A stretch of DNA of 64,000 nt. Origin: Pirellulaceae bacterium (GTDB taxonomy: Bacteria; Planctomycetota; Planctomycetia; Pirellulales; Pirellulaceae). Positions 43,301 to 51,346 of the stretch are shown piece by piece (position 1 is the stretch's first letter; every line of letters starts with the position of its first letter). Made by a program: the position numbers and the translations under genes. The stretch covers positions 62,001-126,000 of the forward strand of contig JADYZV010000039.1 of assembly GCA_020852965.1 (NCBI GenBank). Direction: 5' to 3'. The notes beneath the pieces were generated by a model, which was not told where the DNA came from, made no database searches, and saw only the letters and a list, made by a program, of their open reading frames with translations.

Positions 43301-43795
43301 CGGCTATATGGAGCTCCCATCGATCCTCATCGCGCGTCCGAAGATCCCCAAAAACGATTGGTCTGTGGTCCACTAGATGGCGACGGTCGACGTTCGATCT
43401 ACATCAAGGTGACGATCATGGAACCGGCGCGATTGCTGGCTACGTTCAACGCGCCCGATCCCAAGATTCCAACCGGGCAGCGGGACGTGAGCAACACGCC
43501 CGCTCAATCACTGACGCTGCTCAACGATCTGTTTGTCCAAGAGCAAGCCGCACATTGGTCGGCGCGTATGCTCCAGCAGCCGCATGTTGGCGTAGACTCA
43601 AGGTTGCGTGAGATGTTCAATACAGGGCTGTGTCGGCCGGCAACCCAGCTCGAACTGATGCGCTGGCGGGCTGCGGTCTACGATTTGGCCGAACTGCATG
43701 GCGTAGCCTCCACCGCAGTTATGAGCAGTGATGTGGTCTGGCAAGACATCGCACATGCGTTTTTCAACCTAAAAGAATTTTTGTATTATCGATGA
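40328..43795 (+). CDS. PSCyt1/DUF1549/DUF1553 cytochrome protein
   Basis: 1155 residues from ATG 40328, with GGGGGGAGGA about 11 bases upstream (other in-frame starts: GTG 40250, ATG 40259). The N-terminal 30 residues include RRGASGHIRSHIRSHIRSH, encoded by a family B repeat plus 12-bp repeats, before a signal segment AWAVVGFAWVALPLLA. Residues about 61-150 are the planctomycete cytochrome domain PSCyt1: CYECH (C75-H79) and a distal methionine in NFEMPPGKKL. DUF1549 follows (FVLARLEQEGLTPAPPAD, GERWARHWMDVVRYADTYG) with a second CXXCH in ACARCHDHKID. DUF1553 is C-terminal (NRNWHWLFGTGLVDTPNDFG, YPLRRLEAEMVRDAML). It is normally paired with DUF1501, as here. Suspected role: oxidative breakdown of complex polymers; unproven. 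Confidence 0.92.
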   Translation: MVGRIVGWGFRRGASGHIRSHIRSHIRSHITRHTAGHIAWAVVGFAWVALPLLADEPQEIEFFEVRIRPTLVRHCYECHSQAAQEPKGGLLLDSRDALRTGGDSGPAVVPGDVEQSLLLDALNHTNFEMPPGKKLSDETIADFAKWIADGAVDPRDAPTSPQQAAEQLWRESLSERLDWWSLKPVQPQQLPSVESEWNGATPLDRFVLARLEQEGLTPAPPADRRTLIKRLYLVLLGLPPDTAAVEAFVSDPNTKAYAELVDRLLASPHFGERWARHWMDVVRYADTYGYEWDIPANGAWRYRDYLTRAFNRDVPFDQLVLEQLAGDLLAEPRIDSQKQINESLIGPMFYQLGENRHGDSSEFDGIHQEMLDNKIDAFSKAFQATTIACARCHDHKIDAVAQSEYYALAGTFMSSRWLSQTVDLPQRNATVIAELESIKSQLKPLLARLWRQDAQQMSSAMLAALTNSENSNATFVRWRELLTSPTSTPLTMESPLYMWQQLASDGMKHSFAVLKREVPETPVDLSEPWQDLAKQISDESARRIADNARHFQTTIDFSKSLPEGWSVDGAGLQRVTACGDFSIAPDGDTIVGQLLPAGLMTHRHSTRLNGAVRTPYLRQFKNAYLSFEYVGGDFAAQRTVIDNGFLTEKQGYLDSAQPAWLTLSTLPSMSERHNYIEFATKTSNPNFPPRVGLGGACSDEQIADPRSWFGLRRAVLHDVSHPPLDELTRFQPLLAGEPPQSFEQVFDRYAGWFHGALQAWSEERATTDDVWLINWLLANGLLRNQLGSAELDQEPAIAELVNRYRQTELQLTVPWTVNSMCDIDEGYDYQLNLRGEYDRKGDAIPRGYLQAITEGDACFHSPGSGRLELAERVASGDNPLTARVIVNRNWHWLFGTGLVDTPNDFGRLGGTPSHPELLDWLTARFVSQGWSVKRLLREILLSQTWQQSSATNDQAEQRDPDNRLLHHYPLRRLEAEMVRDAMLSVSGRIDERLYGAPIDPHRASEDPQKRLVCGPLDGDGRRSIYIKVTIMEPARLLATFNAPDPKIPTGQRDVSNTPAQSLTLLNDLFVQEQAAHWSARMLQQPHVGVDSRLREMFNTGLCRPATQLELMRWRAAVYDLAELHGVASTAVMSSDVVWQDIAHAFFNLKEFLYYR
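40354..40441 (+). repeat. Family B repeat followed by 12-bp tandem repeats in a gene start
   Basis: Family B core at 40354-40381, then three exact AGAAGCCACATT units (40382-40417) and two or three eroded ones (ACAAGGCACACTG, CGGGGCATATTG). The unit appears to be copied from the GCCACATT end of the family B element. The whole tract lies within the signal-sequence region of the cytochrome gene. Confidence 0.9.
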
Positions 43796-43883
43796 AGCAG
43801 TTAATTAGCTGCTTGGACGTTAGCGACGGTTGCTCGATTCAACTGAGAACATAAACATTCACAAACTCGAATGAATGGGAGGC

Positions 43884-44070
43884 GTATTAACCACGAAACA
43901 CACGGAGGTCACGAAAGAAAAGCGACACTTTCTGCGGAACACCAGCACTTAAGTAACCTTTATGTATGCCTGCTAGCCGGGGCGAAAGGGGGGCGATCAA
44001 CAAGAAGTGTTGAAGAACACACCAGTTTTTTCGTGTCCTTCGTGTTTTTCGTGGTCAACAGAGTATTAAC
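43884..44070. mobile_element. Family C inverted-repeat element (about 187 bp)
   Basis: The left arm GTATTAACCACGAAACACAC (43884 on) and right arm ending TTTTTCGTGGTCAACAGAGT plus ATTAAC (44046-44070) are imperfect inverted repeats of the ACGAAG type. GTATTAAC occurs at both ends. The centre (43925-44020) codes for nothing recognisable; the frame across it gives the familiar NHETHGGHE-like artefact. It looks like a non-autonomous palindromic element inserted between the cytochrome and DUF1501 genes. Confidence 0.65.
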
Positions 44071-44124
44071 ATGTGAGCGGTTTCCTGGAGACTTATATCT
44101 AGTAGCTTAAAACGGAATTAATAC

Positions 44125-45585
44125 ATGATGCACAATCGAACTCGAAATCCTAGCGGGAGCTGCTGTCCGGGACGGGTATCCAGACCAACTACGCGGCGAG
44201 AAATGTTGCGGAGCGCGTCGGGTGGTTTTGGGCTATTGGCACTGAGCGGTTTGATGGCCGAGCGTGGTTATGCTGGTTTAGCGACCGATGCACACTTTGA
44301 GCCTCGCGCGAAACATGTGATTTTTTGCTTCATGGATGGTGGTCCAAGTCACGTCGATACTTTCGATCCCAAGCCGCTGCTCGACAAACACCAAGGCAAA
44401 GCGATTGGCGAAGGGGCGGTTTCCACCAAATCGCAGAGTGCTGCCAACCGTGTTTGGTTAGGCAGTCCATGGAAGTTTCGTCGACGTGGTGCGAGTGGCT
44501 TGTGGGTCAGCGATCTACTGCCGCACATCGCGCAATGTGCTGATGACCTGTGCGTACTGCGCTCGTTAGTCGGTGTCCAACCTTTGCATGGCCAACAGGC
44601 TTTATTGCTGCACACGGGACGTGTGACGGGACGCGCACCGAGTCTCGGGTCATGGGTTTCCTACGGACTGGGAACCGAGTGCGAGTCGCTGCCGGGCTAT
44701 GTGCTGCTTAACAACGACTGGATTCCCAATGGTGGCTTCGAGAACTTCGGCAGTTCGTTTTTGCCAGCCACGCATGCCGCGACGCTGTTACGTGCCAAGG
44801 GACTGCCTGTTGATAACATTGCGCCGAGCGACAGCCGGCGGGTACAACGTAGGAAATTGGCACTGCTCAGCGAGCAAGATCACGACTTTGCCGCGCAGTC
44901 GGGCCAGTCGCAAGTCATCGAGTCGGCAATTCGCAATTACGAGACTGCCTTTCAAATGCAGTCGGCCATCCCAGACGTGGCAGATGTGGCTGGCGAAACG
45001 GCCGCTACACAGCGGATGTATGGCTTGGATAGCGCCAACGACTATAAACGGTTTTATGGAATGCAGTGCTTGCGAGCGCGACGTTTGGTCGAGCAGGGTG
45101 TGCGATTTGTCGAGATCACTTGTCCATTGACTCATCCCAACAATTCACCTTGGGATCAACATGGTGAATTGAAAAAATACCACGAAGAAAATGCCATGAT
45201 CACCGATCAAGCGGTGGCAGCGCTGATCGTCGATCTAAAACAACGTGGACTGCTGGACGATACGATGGTTGTGTGGGCTGGCGAGATGGGACGCACGCCG
45301 CACACGCCGCAAGTCAGTCCAACGTGTGGTCGGGATCATCATGTCGATGGTTACAGTATCTTTGTGGCTGGGGGTGGTTTTCGTGGCGGGTTGACATTTG
45401 GCAGCACCGACGACTTCGGCAATTCGGTGGTCGAAGATCCGATATCGATTCATGACGTGCATGCCACCCTGCTGCATCAACTGGGGCTCGACCATGAGCG
45501 TTTGGTGTTTCGCTTTGGGGGGCGTGACGTGAGTTTGACCGATGTGCATGGGGAGGTGCTACATCGCGTATTGCAGCAGAGCTGA
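44125..45585 (+). CDS. DUF1501 protein (sulfatase-fold, Tat-type signal)
   Basis: 486 residues from the tandem ATGs at 44125/44128. The N-terminus TTRREMLRSASGGFGLLALS resembles a twin-arginine signal. DUF1501 features follow: AKHVIFCFMDGGPSHVDTFD, ALLLHTGRVTGRAPSLGSWV, RARRLVEQGVRFVEIT, WDQHGEL and VVWAGEMGRTP, with GRDHHVDGYSIFVAGGGF near the end. The fold is related to alkaline phosphatase/sulfatase, and metal ligands appear in FMDGGPS and GRDHH. Function is unproven; the family almost always travels with PSCyt1/DUF1549/DUF1553 genes, as here, although an element separates the pair. Confidence 0.92.
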   Translation: MMHNRTRNPSGSCCPGRVSRPTTRREMLRSASGGFGLLALSGLMAERGYAGLATDAHFEPRAKHVIFCFMDGGPSHVDTFDPKPLLDKHQGKAIGEGAVSTKSQSAANRVWLGSPWKFRRRGASGLWVSDLLPHIAQCADDLCVLRSLVGVQPLHGQQALLLHTGRVTGRAPSLGSWVSYGLGTECESLPGYVLLNNDWIPNGGFENFGSSFLPATHAATLLRAKGLPVDNIAPSDSRRVQRRKLALLSEQDHDFAAQSGQSQVIESAIRNYETAFQMQSAIPDVADVAGETAATQRMYGLDSANDYKRFYGMQCLRARRLVEQGVRFVEITCPLTHPNNSPWDQHGELKKYHEENAMITDQAVAALIVDLKQRGLLDDTMVVWAGEMGRTPHTPQVSPTCGRDHHVDGYSIFVAGGGFRGGLTFGSTDDFGNSVVEDPISIHDVHATLLHQLGLDHERLVFRFGGRDVSLTDVHGEVLHRVLQQS

Positions 45586-45667
45586 CATCGGAGAGGAAAT
45601 GGGTGTGGCTGACTTATGCCCCCTGCCAGCTTGTCTGGCAGGAGCAGAAGTGTTGGATTTAAAGACT

Positions 45668-48169
45668 TTACAGCCAGCCTTGGGCAACCAAGCTGTAGCG
45701 CACCACGAGACTGGCGACGACGACGCTAACGATACTCATCAGTTTGATGAGAATGTTTAGGCTGGGGCCGCTGGTATCTTTGAAGGGATCGCCGACGGTG
45801 TCACCCACCACGGCAGCTTTGTGAGCGGGAGAACCCTTGCCCCCCAGCTTGCCACTTTCGATGTATTTCTTGGCGTTATCCCACGAGCCCCCAGCATTGG
45901 ACATAAATAGGGCCACACAAAAGCCCGACGAGAGCGAACCTGCCAGTAGGCCCAACACTCCTCCGACCCCCAGCACGAGGCCTGTCGCGATGGGTGTTAG
46001 CAACCCGAGCAGAGCGGGGAGGACCATCTCCCACTGCGCGGCTCGAGTACTGATCAACACGGGGCGCTCGTAGTCTGGCTTGACTTCGCCGGTAAGGATA
46101 CCTGGCGTTTCGCGCAATTGTCGGCGGACCTCCTCCACCATTCCCGACGCGGCGCGACCGACGGCTTTCATGGTCATCGCGCAGAATACAAAGGTGGTCA
46201 TGGCACCTAAGAACAGCCCGATGAGCACGCGCGGGTTCATCACGTTGGCTTCGTAATAGTTGGTAAAGTCGATGATGGTAGCCGCGCGCAATGGAGTCAG
46301 CCTCGCGCCGCTGGAGATAAAGGCGGCTTGGATTCGATCTTGTTCATGATGAATCTCGATTAGACCTTCAGGCATGCGGTGCGGCCCAGTTGAAAACTTG
46401 ACGTCGTTCCACTGAGGTGCAATGCGTTCATCTCGGCGTGACTCTGGGGTGACTAGGAAGGTATCGATCTGCGACCCCTGTTTGAAAATCACCAATCCAG
46501 GAGACAGCTTGTAGAGTCCGTCGGCATCGAGCGTTTGAGCAGCTTGTATCGACCAGCGTTCAAAACCGATGCGGACTTCTTCCACGTAGGCTGCCAAAAG
46601 TGCGAGAGCGGTCAGTGCAGCCGAGCCGATGGCAAAACCTTTACCGGTCGCTGCCGTCGTGTTACCGAGCGAATCGAGCGCATCGGTTCGCTCGCGAACA
46701 TGGCTCTCCAGTCCGGCCATTTCGGCGTTACCACCCGCGTTGTCGGCGATCGGTCCATAGGCGTCCGTAGCCAGCGTAATACCGAGTGTGCTGAGCATAC
46801 CCACGGCGCTGATACCCACGCCGTATAGTCCTAGCGCAAAGTAGTGCGGGTCGTTTAGATTCCAGCCGCAGGCAAAACCAAACGAAGATATCATGGCGGT
46901 GCAGATGATCAGCACCGGTGCCCAGACGCTCCCCATGCCGTCGGCGATGCCACCAATAATAATAGTGGCGGGGCCCGTTTCGGCTTGGGCAGCCAACCTC
47001 TGTGTTGGGCGATAGTGGTCGCTGGTCGCATATTCGGTATACTTGCCGATCAGCCAGCCCGCTCCCAGGCCAATCATTACACTGAAGGCCACGCCAGGAA
47101 TCGTGCCCCAAAGCAAAGTCCCTGGAATAACAGGCATCAACAACCATGTCAGGCCGAGCGTCGCCACGCAGACCATGATCGACGAAAAATTGATACCGCG
47201 TCCCAGTGCGTCGAGCAAATTCTTTTGGTCGGCATCTTCCTTAGTACGCACCAAATACATGCCAGCGATCGACAGCAATATGCCGACTCCCGCTAAGACC
47301 ATCGGCAGCAAGATCGTCGCCATTTGGTTGGCTTGACGCTGGTCTGCGGTTAGATCGGGAATCAAATTCGGGCTGGCGAAGGCGGCCACTCCCAGGGCGG
47401 CGGTGGCTAGGATTGAACCGCAATACGATTCGTACAAGTCGGCTCCCATGCCTGCCACGTCCCCCACGTTGTCCCCCACATTGTCGGCGATGGTAGCCGG
47501 ATTGCGAGGCGAATCTTCAGACATGCTCTGTTCGACTTTGCCAACCAGGTCGGCGCCGACGTCGGCCGCTTTGGTGAAGATGCCACCGCCTACCCGAGCG
47601 AACAGGGCTTGCGCGCTGGCACCCATGGTGAAACACAGCATGGCAACGGTAATGGCTTCCAGTGAAAGCGCGTGCTCGGCACCGGCAAGCATTGGCCATA
47701 TCCAGTACAGAACTGCAAACCAGATCGTGATGTAGGCCAGTCCTAAACCTACGACGGTCAAGCCAAGCACCGCACCGCTACGAAAAGCGACTCGCAAGCC
47801 TTGGTTCAGTGAAGTTCGCGCTGCCTGGGCGGTGCGCGAGCTGGCTTGCGTCGCGGTCTTCATCCCCAGCCAACCGCTCAACCCTGAAAAGAACCCACCC
47901 GTCAAAAAAGCAATCGGTACGAACTTGCTCTGCAAATTGAAGCCGTACGCGGCTACTGCCAACAAGGCTGCGATGACTAAAAAGACAACGAATACGACGC
48001 GGTACTGTTGACGCAGGTAAGCGTTAGCACCATCGCGGACCGCCGAAGCGATGGCCCGCATATCTTCATTCCCTTCGTCGCATTTCATCATCCATCGATA
48101 AAACCAGAAGGCTTGCACCAGTGCACAAATTGAGCAGGAGAAAGCGACCAACCAAATCACAACGTCCAT
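45668..48169 (-). CDS. hppA: K+-dependent membrane-bound pyrophosphatase (ion pump)
   Basis: 833 residues, longer than the usual 670-770. It couples pyrophosphate hydrolysis to H+ or Na+ pumping. Substrate-site motifs are intact: [47 protein letters not shown] and the C-terminal [29 protein letters not shown] has alanine where K+-independent enzymes have lysine, so the K+-dependent class is indicated. An insertion of about 100 residues ([14 protein letters not shown] to [17 protein letters not shown]) lies between transmembrane helices on the likely periplasmic side. Ion specificity is not decided by what I can see. ATG at 48169. Confidence 0.95.
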   Translation of the reverse strand: MDVVIWLVAFSCSICALVQAFWFYRWMMKCDEGNEDMRAIASAVRDGANAYLRQQYRVVFVVFLVIAALLAVAAYGFNLQSKFVPIAFLTGGFFSGLSGWLGMKTATQASSRTAQAARTSLNQGLRVAFRSGAVLGLTVVGLGLAYITIWFAVLYWIWPMLAGAEHALSLEAITVAMLCFTMGASAQALFARVGGGIFTKAADVGADLVGKVEQSMSEDSPRNPATIADNVGDNVGDVAGMGADLYESYCGSILATAALGVAAFASPNLIPDLTADQRQANQMATILLPMVLAGVGILLSIAGMYLVRTKEDADQKNLLDALGRGINFSSIMVCVATLGLTWLLMPVIPGTLLWGTIPGVAFSVMIGLGAGWLIGKYTEYATSDHYRPTQRLAAQAETGPATIIIGGIADGMGSVWAPVLIICTAMISSFGFACGWNLNDPHYFALGLYGVGISAVGMLSTLGITLATDAYGPIADNAGGNAEMAGLESHVRERTDALDSLGNTTAATGKGFAIGSAALTALALLAAYVEEVRIGFERWSIQAAQTLDADGLYKLSPGLVIFKQGSQIDTFLVTPESRRDERIAPQWNDVKFSTGPHRMPEGLIEIHHEQDRIQAAFISSGARLTPLRAATIIDFTNYYEANVMNPRVLIGLFLGAMTTFVFCAMTMKAVGRAASGMVEEVRRQLRETPGILTGEVKPDYERPVLISTRAAQWEMVLPALLGLLTPIATGLVLGVGGVLGLLAGSLSSGFCVALFMSNAGGSWDNAKKYIESGKLGGKGSPAHKAAVVGDTVGDPFKDTSGPSLNILIKLMSIVSVVVASLVVRYSLVAQGWL

Positions 48170-48766
48170 GACAATTGCGTTCCAAATTCAAAGGGGTAGA
48201 CTAAGTAAGCTAAGGTAACGGGAGGCGGGCCGATGGACTGATCGGCGCGCCACGCTTTGTCAAAACCAGGAAGCCGGCAGCCCTCTGGCGAAGCGATTCT
48301 AAGGATAGCATTTCTCAATACTAGTAGGGAGAGGGGAGGGTTGTTAAATTTCCTCAATTGGCCGTTTAGTGGCATGAGGCTGGTCTTTAAGCGGCTGGGG
48401 AAGATAATCGTATCCACGAACCAACAAGAAAGCTGCAAAGAGGTAGGCAAGTCGCAGTGGATGTCTCTACCCAGCGGCTAGGGGGCCATATCGAATTCTA
48501 ATTGTTCTAATTGATTGTCACCAGCGACAACATTGGCTTTCAGTCCCAATTTGGTTGGATACCCAAATCTTTCTGGGATAAGTCAGCGCTTCCTATGGAG
48601 TTGGAATCGCGCGCGACCGCATCCCTTATTTTCACTTTTTGCAGAAATACTTGTAAGAAATCGACTGTTTCTTACGTCTATATTGTGCGGCCAGTTTCTT
48701 GTGAGAACTGGTCCGGTGGCAATTCTGCGAGTGAATTCCCTTTTCATGTACCAAGGAGCATCGACC
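48170..48766. other. Intergenic region, no gene seen
   Basis: About 600 bp between hppA and the small plus-strand gene. Short frames here overlap hppA or lack any family signal. No tRNA, terminator with T-run or member of the named repeat families was recognised. The last 250 bp are AT-richer and probably hold the promoter of the next gene. Confidence 0.45.
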
Positions 48767-49036
48767 ATGCACAACGTGGCAAACTCAACACCTCACGCGC
48801 CGGCTCACAATGTTCGGTTAGGGCGCATCAAGGCAACGATCTGGGAGAACATGACCGAGCACGGTGTGCGGCATAATGTGTCGATCGCCAGGATTTACAA
48901 AGACGGCGAGCATTGGAAGGAGTCAAGCTATTTTCGCCGAGACGATTTGCCATTGGTTCTCAAAGTTGCCGATATGGCCCATTCGTGGATCTACGAACAC
49001 TCTGGTAGCCAACGCGCGAGCTCCGACTCGGAATAA
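48767..49036 (+). CDS. Small conserved protein (PC4/YdbC-like candidate)
   Basis: 89 residues from ATG 48767, with AAGGAG eight bases upstream; the longer upstream frame is not needed. The core RLGRIKATIWENMTEHGVRH, NVSIARIYKDGEHWKESSYF and DLPLVLKVADMAHSWIYEH reads as one small beta-beta-helix domain. A resemblance to the ssDNA-binding PC4/YdbC fold (short beta strands then a long helix, KAxIWxN and KDGxxW) is my impression only. It is followed 15 bp later by the decayed Rpn-type gene, without evidence of a joint function. Confidence 0.6.
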   Translation: MHNVANSTPHAPAHNVRLGRIKATIWENMTEHGVRHNVSIARIYKDGEHWKESSYFRRDDLPLVLKVADMAHSWIYEHSGSQRASSDSE

Positions 49037-49051
49037 CTCAGGAGCAGGTGT

Positions 49052-49707
49052 ATGTCGCTGGCGATCAAGCCGACGGTTGACTTCGCGTTCAAGAAAATCT
49101 TTGCCAGTCCCAAGAATACGTTGAGTTGCGGCCTGTCGCAACGATTTGCTTGCTGAGCAAGAACCTGTTTGGCAAGAGGGGACAATGCCATAGTCACTTT
49201 GCATTGACGGACGCAACCAGCGGCAAACGGCTCGACAATGGAGTTGAAGTACACACATTGGAGTTACGGAAGTATAATCTGAAGATAGGGGATATTCATC
49301 GTGCGTCCAAGATTGAGAAATGGGTTTTCTATCTGTTGCATGCGCACGAATATGACGCAGAGGAGTTACGAGTCATGCTGCCCGACGACGAGTTTCAGCC
49401 AGCCATCGATGAGCTAGAAAAAATCTCCAAGAAGACCAAGGACCGTATGATGTATAGCCTACGCGAAAAAGCCCAGCGCGACTATGAATGGGGGCTTTGG
49501 AGCGCCAAAACGGAAGGCCGTAAAGAAGGCCGTAAAGAAGGCCGCGAAGAAGGCCGCGAAGAAGGAAGGCTAACGGGCAAAATACAGGTCCTGCAGGAAT
49601 TGTTGGGAGAGGATGTCTCGACCGATGAAGCTCTGTTGAATCGACCCATGGATGAGCTGGCCGCGATGGCGTCGCAGTTACAAATGCGACTGCGCAAACG
49701 CGATTAG
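49052..49707 (+). pseudogene. Rpn/PDDEXK_2-family nuclease pseudogene with internal deletion
   Basis: The N-terminus MSLAIKPTVDFAFKKIFASP (ATG 49052, ribosome site CAGGAG) is typical of Rpn/PD-(D/E)XK 'transposase' nucleases. After SPKNT (about 49120) the frame shifts and resumes at LRPVATICLLSKNLF (from about 49123) in another frame, continuing through FALTDATSGKRLDNGVEVHT, VFYLLHAHEYDAEELR and REKAQRDYEWGL to 49707. Full-length relatives are about 290 residues; about 80 residues carrying the catalytic PD-(D/E)XK core are gone. The C-terminal EGRKEGRKEGREEGREEG is encoded by 12-bp repeats (49513-49560), normal for the family. Confidence 0.85.
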
Positions 49708-49734
49708 CGCCATAGGTTAAGTCCGTGTCAATCG

Positions 49735-51222
49735 TCAAAGTCCCAACGGCGGGCGGACAATGCTAGGAGTCGGACTGTGATTCAGTTGAGACGGATTCAG
49801 ACGCAATAGTTTTTCGGCGGCACGGAATCCGCTAATCACGGCACCTTCCATCGTGGCGGGCCAGCCCGTAGCCGTCCAGTCGCCAGCCAACATCAATCTC
49901 GGTGTGACGTGTGGCTCGGGACGCCAGGCGTACGACTCGGGAGAGATCGAGAATACCGACTGCGGGTCCGAAACAACTTGATAACGCAGCAACCTCGCAT
50001 CGCGTACAGCGGGAAAGACCTCACCCAAGTCGCCGTGGATTTGTTCGGCCAAATCGTCTGTTTGGCCTCCACGCCAGCTAGCTGTTGCGCTGATCACAAT
50101 CTGATAGTAGTGTTCGGCCCGAGCAGGCTTGGGTGAGGGAACGCCTTGAAGTGCCTTGGCTGCTTCCACAATGGCGCCCGTTTGAATCAAATTCCCTTTC
50201 GGAAATACCCATTGGCATAGGCGCCCCACGATGGCTGCGTGGGGCAGTTCGAACCACCGCCGGTCCCACCAGGTGTGGATGCCAGTGATCGCGGAGCTTT
50301 GTAATTGTCCACACGACTTGGCGACTTGCGCCAACCCGGCCGTGTCGTTGCCGTAGTCGATCTTGCCGAGCTGATGCCAGGGGATGGCCAGTACGAGTGA
50401 GTCGGCGGTGAAACTCTGCTGCCCGCTGGTGACACGGATTTCCGCATTGCTTGAGTAGTCGATGGAGCTCACGGGACTGTTTAAACGCAAGTCGACTTGG
50501 TGCGCGCGAAGTTGCTCTGCGGCGAGGGTGCCAAATAATTCGCCCAGTGGTCGGGTGGGGACAAGCAAGTGGAAAGCGTCACGATGCCGAAGGAATCCGT
50601 CCTGCAAGACTTTGGCAACCGCCGCCAAGCTCGCCCGAGATAGCTCTTCACCAAGCGCGCTGACGACAATGGTCGACCAAAAATGTTTGATGGCCCGAGT
50701 GGTTTGGCCGTGGCGCTCAAGCCAGGCGAGCGCAGTTTGTGCGTGAGTCGCGGTGTTGAGAGGCAGGTCGCTGATCGCCAGTAGTCCACGCGCTACGCTC
50801 AGTCGATCGCGCAGACTCAGCCCCGGCCATTTGAGCAACCAACCGCTCAAGTGCAATGGAGCGGGTAGTAGAGGCCATGCTTTGAGTTGTCGGTAGACTC
50901 CCGAAGGGCCGAAGAAGTGCAGTTGACGATGCGTCTGCCAAGCATCCTCTTGGTCGAGCCACCCGATCAACTGCTTGAGATTGGTGCAGCATCCCATGCC
51001 GACATGTTGGCAGTAGTCGATGCACTCCTGCTCGCCGCTCTGTGGGTGCTCGACGGTAAAGGATCCGGTACGACCGCCCAGTCGACTGCGCCCCTCCAAG
51101 ACCGTCACGTGTACACCGTGCTTGACCAATGCTAGAGCGGCAGAGATACCTGCCAAGCCACCTCCGACGACGATGGTGGAGCGGATTGTTGGGTTGGTCG
51201 CAGGCGCGAGAGGCAGGCGCAT
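49735..51222 (-). CDS. hpnE: Hydroxysqualene dehydroxylase (phytoene-desaturase-like FAD enzyme)
   Basis: 495 residues. The FAD-binding motif STIVVGGGLAGISAALAL (about 15-32) is followed by GRSRLGGRTGSF. HpnE-type features are CIDYCQHVGMGCCTNLK, FFGPSGVYRQLKAWPLLPAPLHL, ALAWLERHGQTTRAIKHFW and the C-terminal RLMLAGDWTATGWPATMEGAV. HpnE reduces hydroxysqualene to squalene after HpnC and HpnD. It lies directly downstream of the fused hpnC-hpnD gene on the same strand, separated by 124 bp that carry two family A repeats. Confidence 0.92.
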   Translation of the reverse strand: MRLPLAPATNPTIRSTIVVGGGLAGISAALALVKHGVHVTVLEGRSRLGGRTGSFTVEHPQSGEQECIDYCQHVGMGCCTNLKQLIGWLDQEDAWQTHRQLHFFGPSGVYRQLKAWPLLPAPLHLSGWLLKWPGLSLRDRLSVARGLLAISDLPLNTATHAQTALAWLERHGQTTRAIKHFWSTIVVSALGEELSRASLAAVAKVLQDGFLRHRDAFHLLVPTRPLGELFGTLAAEQLRAHQVDLRLNSPVSSIDYSSNAEIRVTSGQQSFTADSLVLAIPWHQLGKIDYGNDTAGLAQVAKSCGQLQSSAITGIHTWWDRRWFELPHAAIVGRLCQWVFPKGNLIQTGAIVEAAKALQGVPSPKPARAEHYYQIVISATASWRGGQTDDLAEQIHGDLGEVFPAVRDARLLRYQVVSDPQSVFSISPESYAWRPEPHVTPRLMLAGDWTATGWPATMEGAVISGFRAAEKLLRLNPSQLNHSPTPSIVRPPLGL

Positions 51223-51293
51223 ATGTTTATAGTTTCGTGAATCGACTTTACCATCCGTGCGAGCGAATGACTGGGATCCTCGCGCGGATGACG

Positions 51294-51340
51294 GGGACTC
51301 GTAACCTCGTCCACTACGGACTCGTAACTTCGTCGACTAC
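51294..51340 (-). repeat. Family A repeat, two reverse copies in tandem
   Basis: GGGACTCGTAACCTCGTCCA plus CTAC (51294-51317) is followed directly by GGACTCGTAACTTCGTCGAC plus TAC (51318-51340), and by the first bases of a third unit (GGACTC). It fills the spacer between hpnCD and hpnE and stops 6 bp short of the hpnCD stop codon. Confidence 0.9.
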
Positions 51341-51346
51341 GGACTC

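Noticed and set aside
43871-44110. A 79-codon frame beginning MNGRRINHETHGGHERK
   Set aside because: It reads across the inverted-repeat element; this NHETH-type sequence is a known kind of artefact of such repeats and lies in noncoding DNA.
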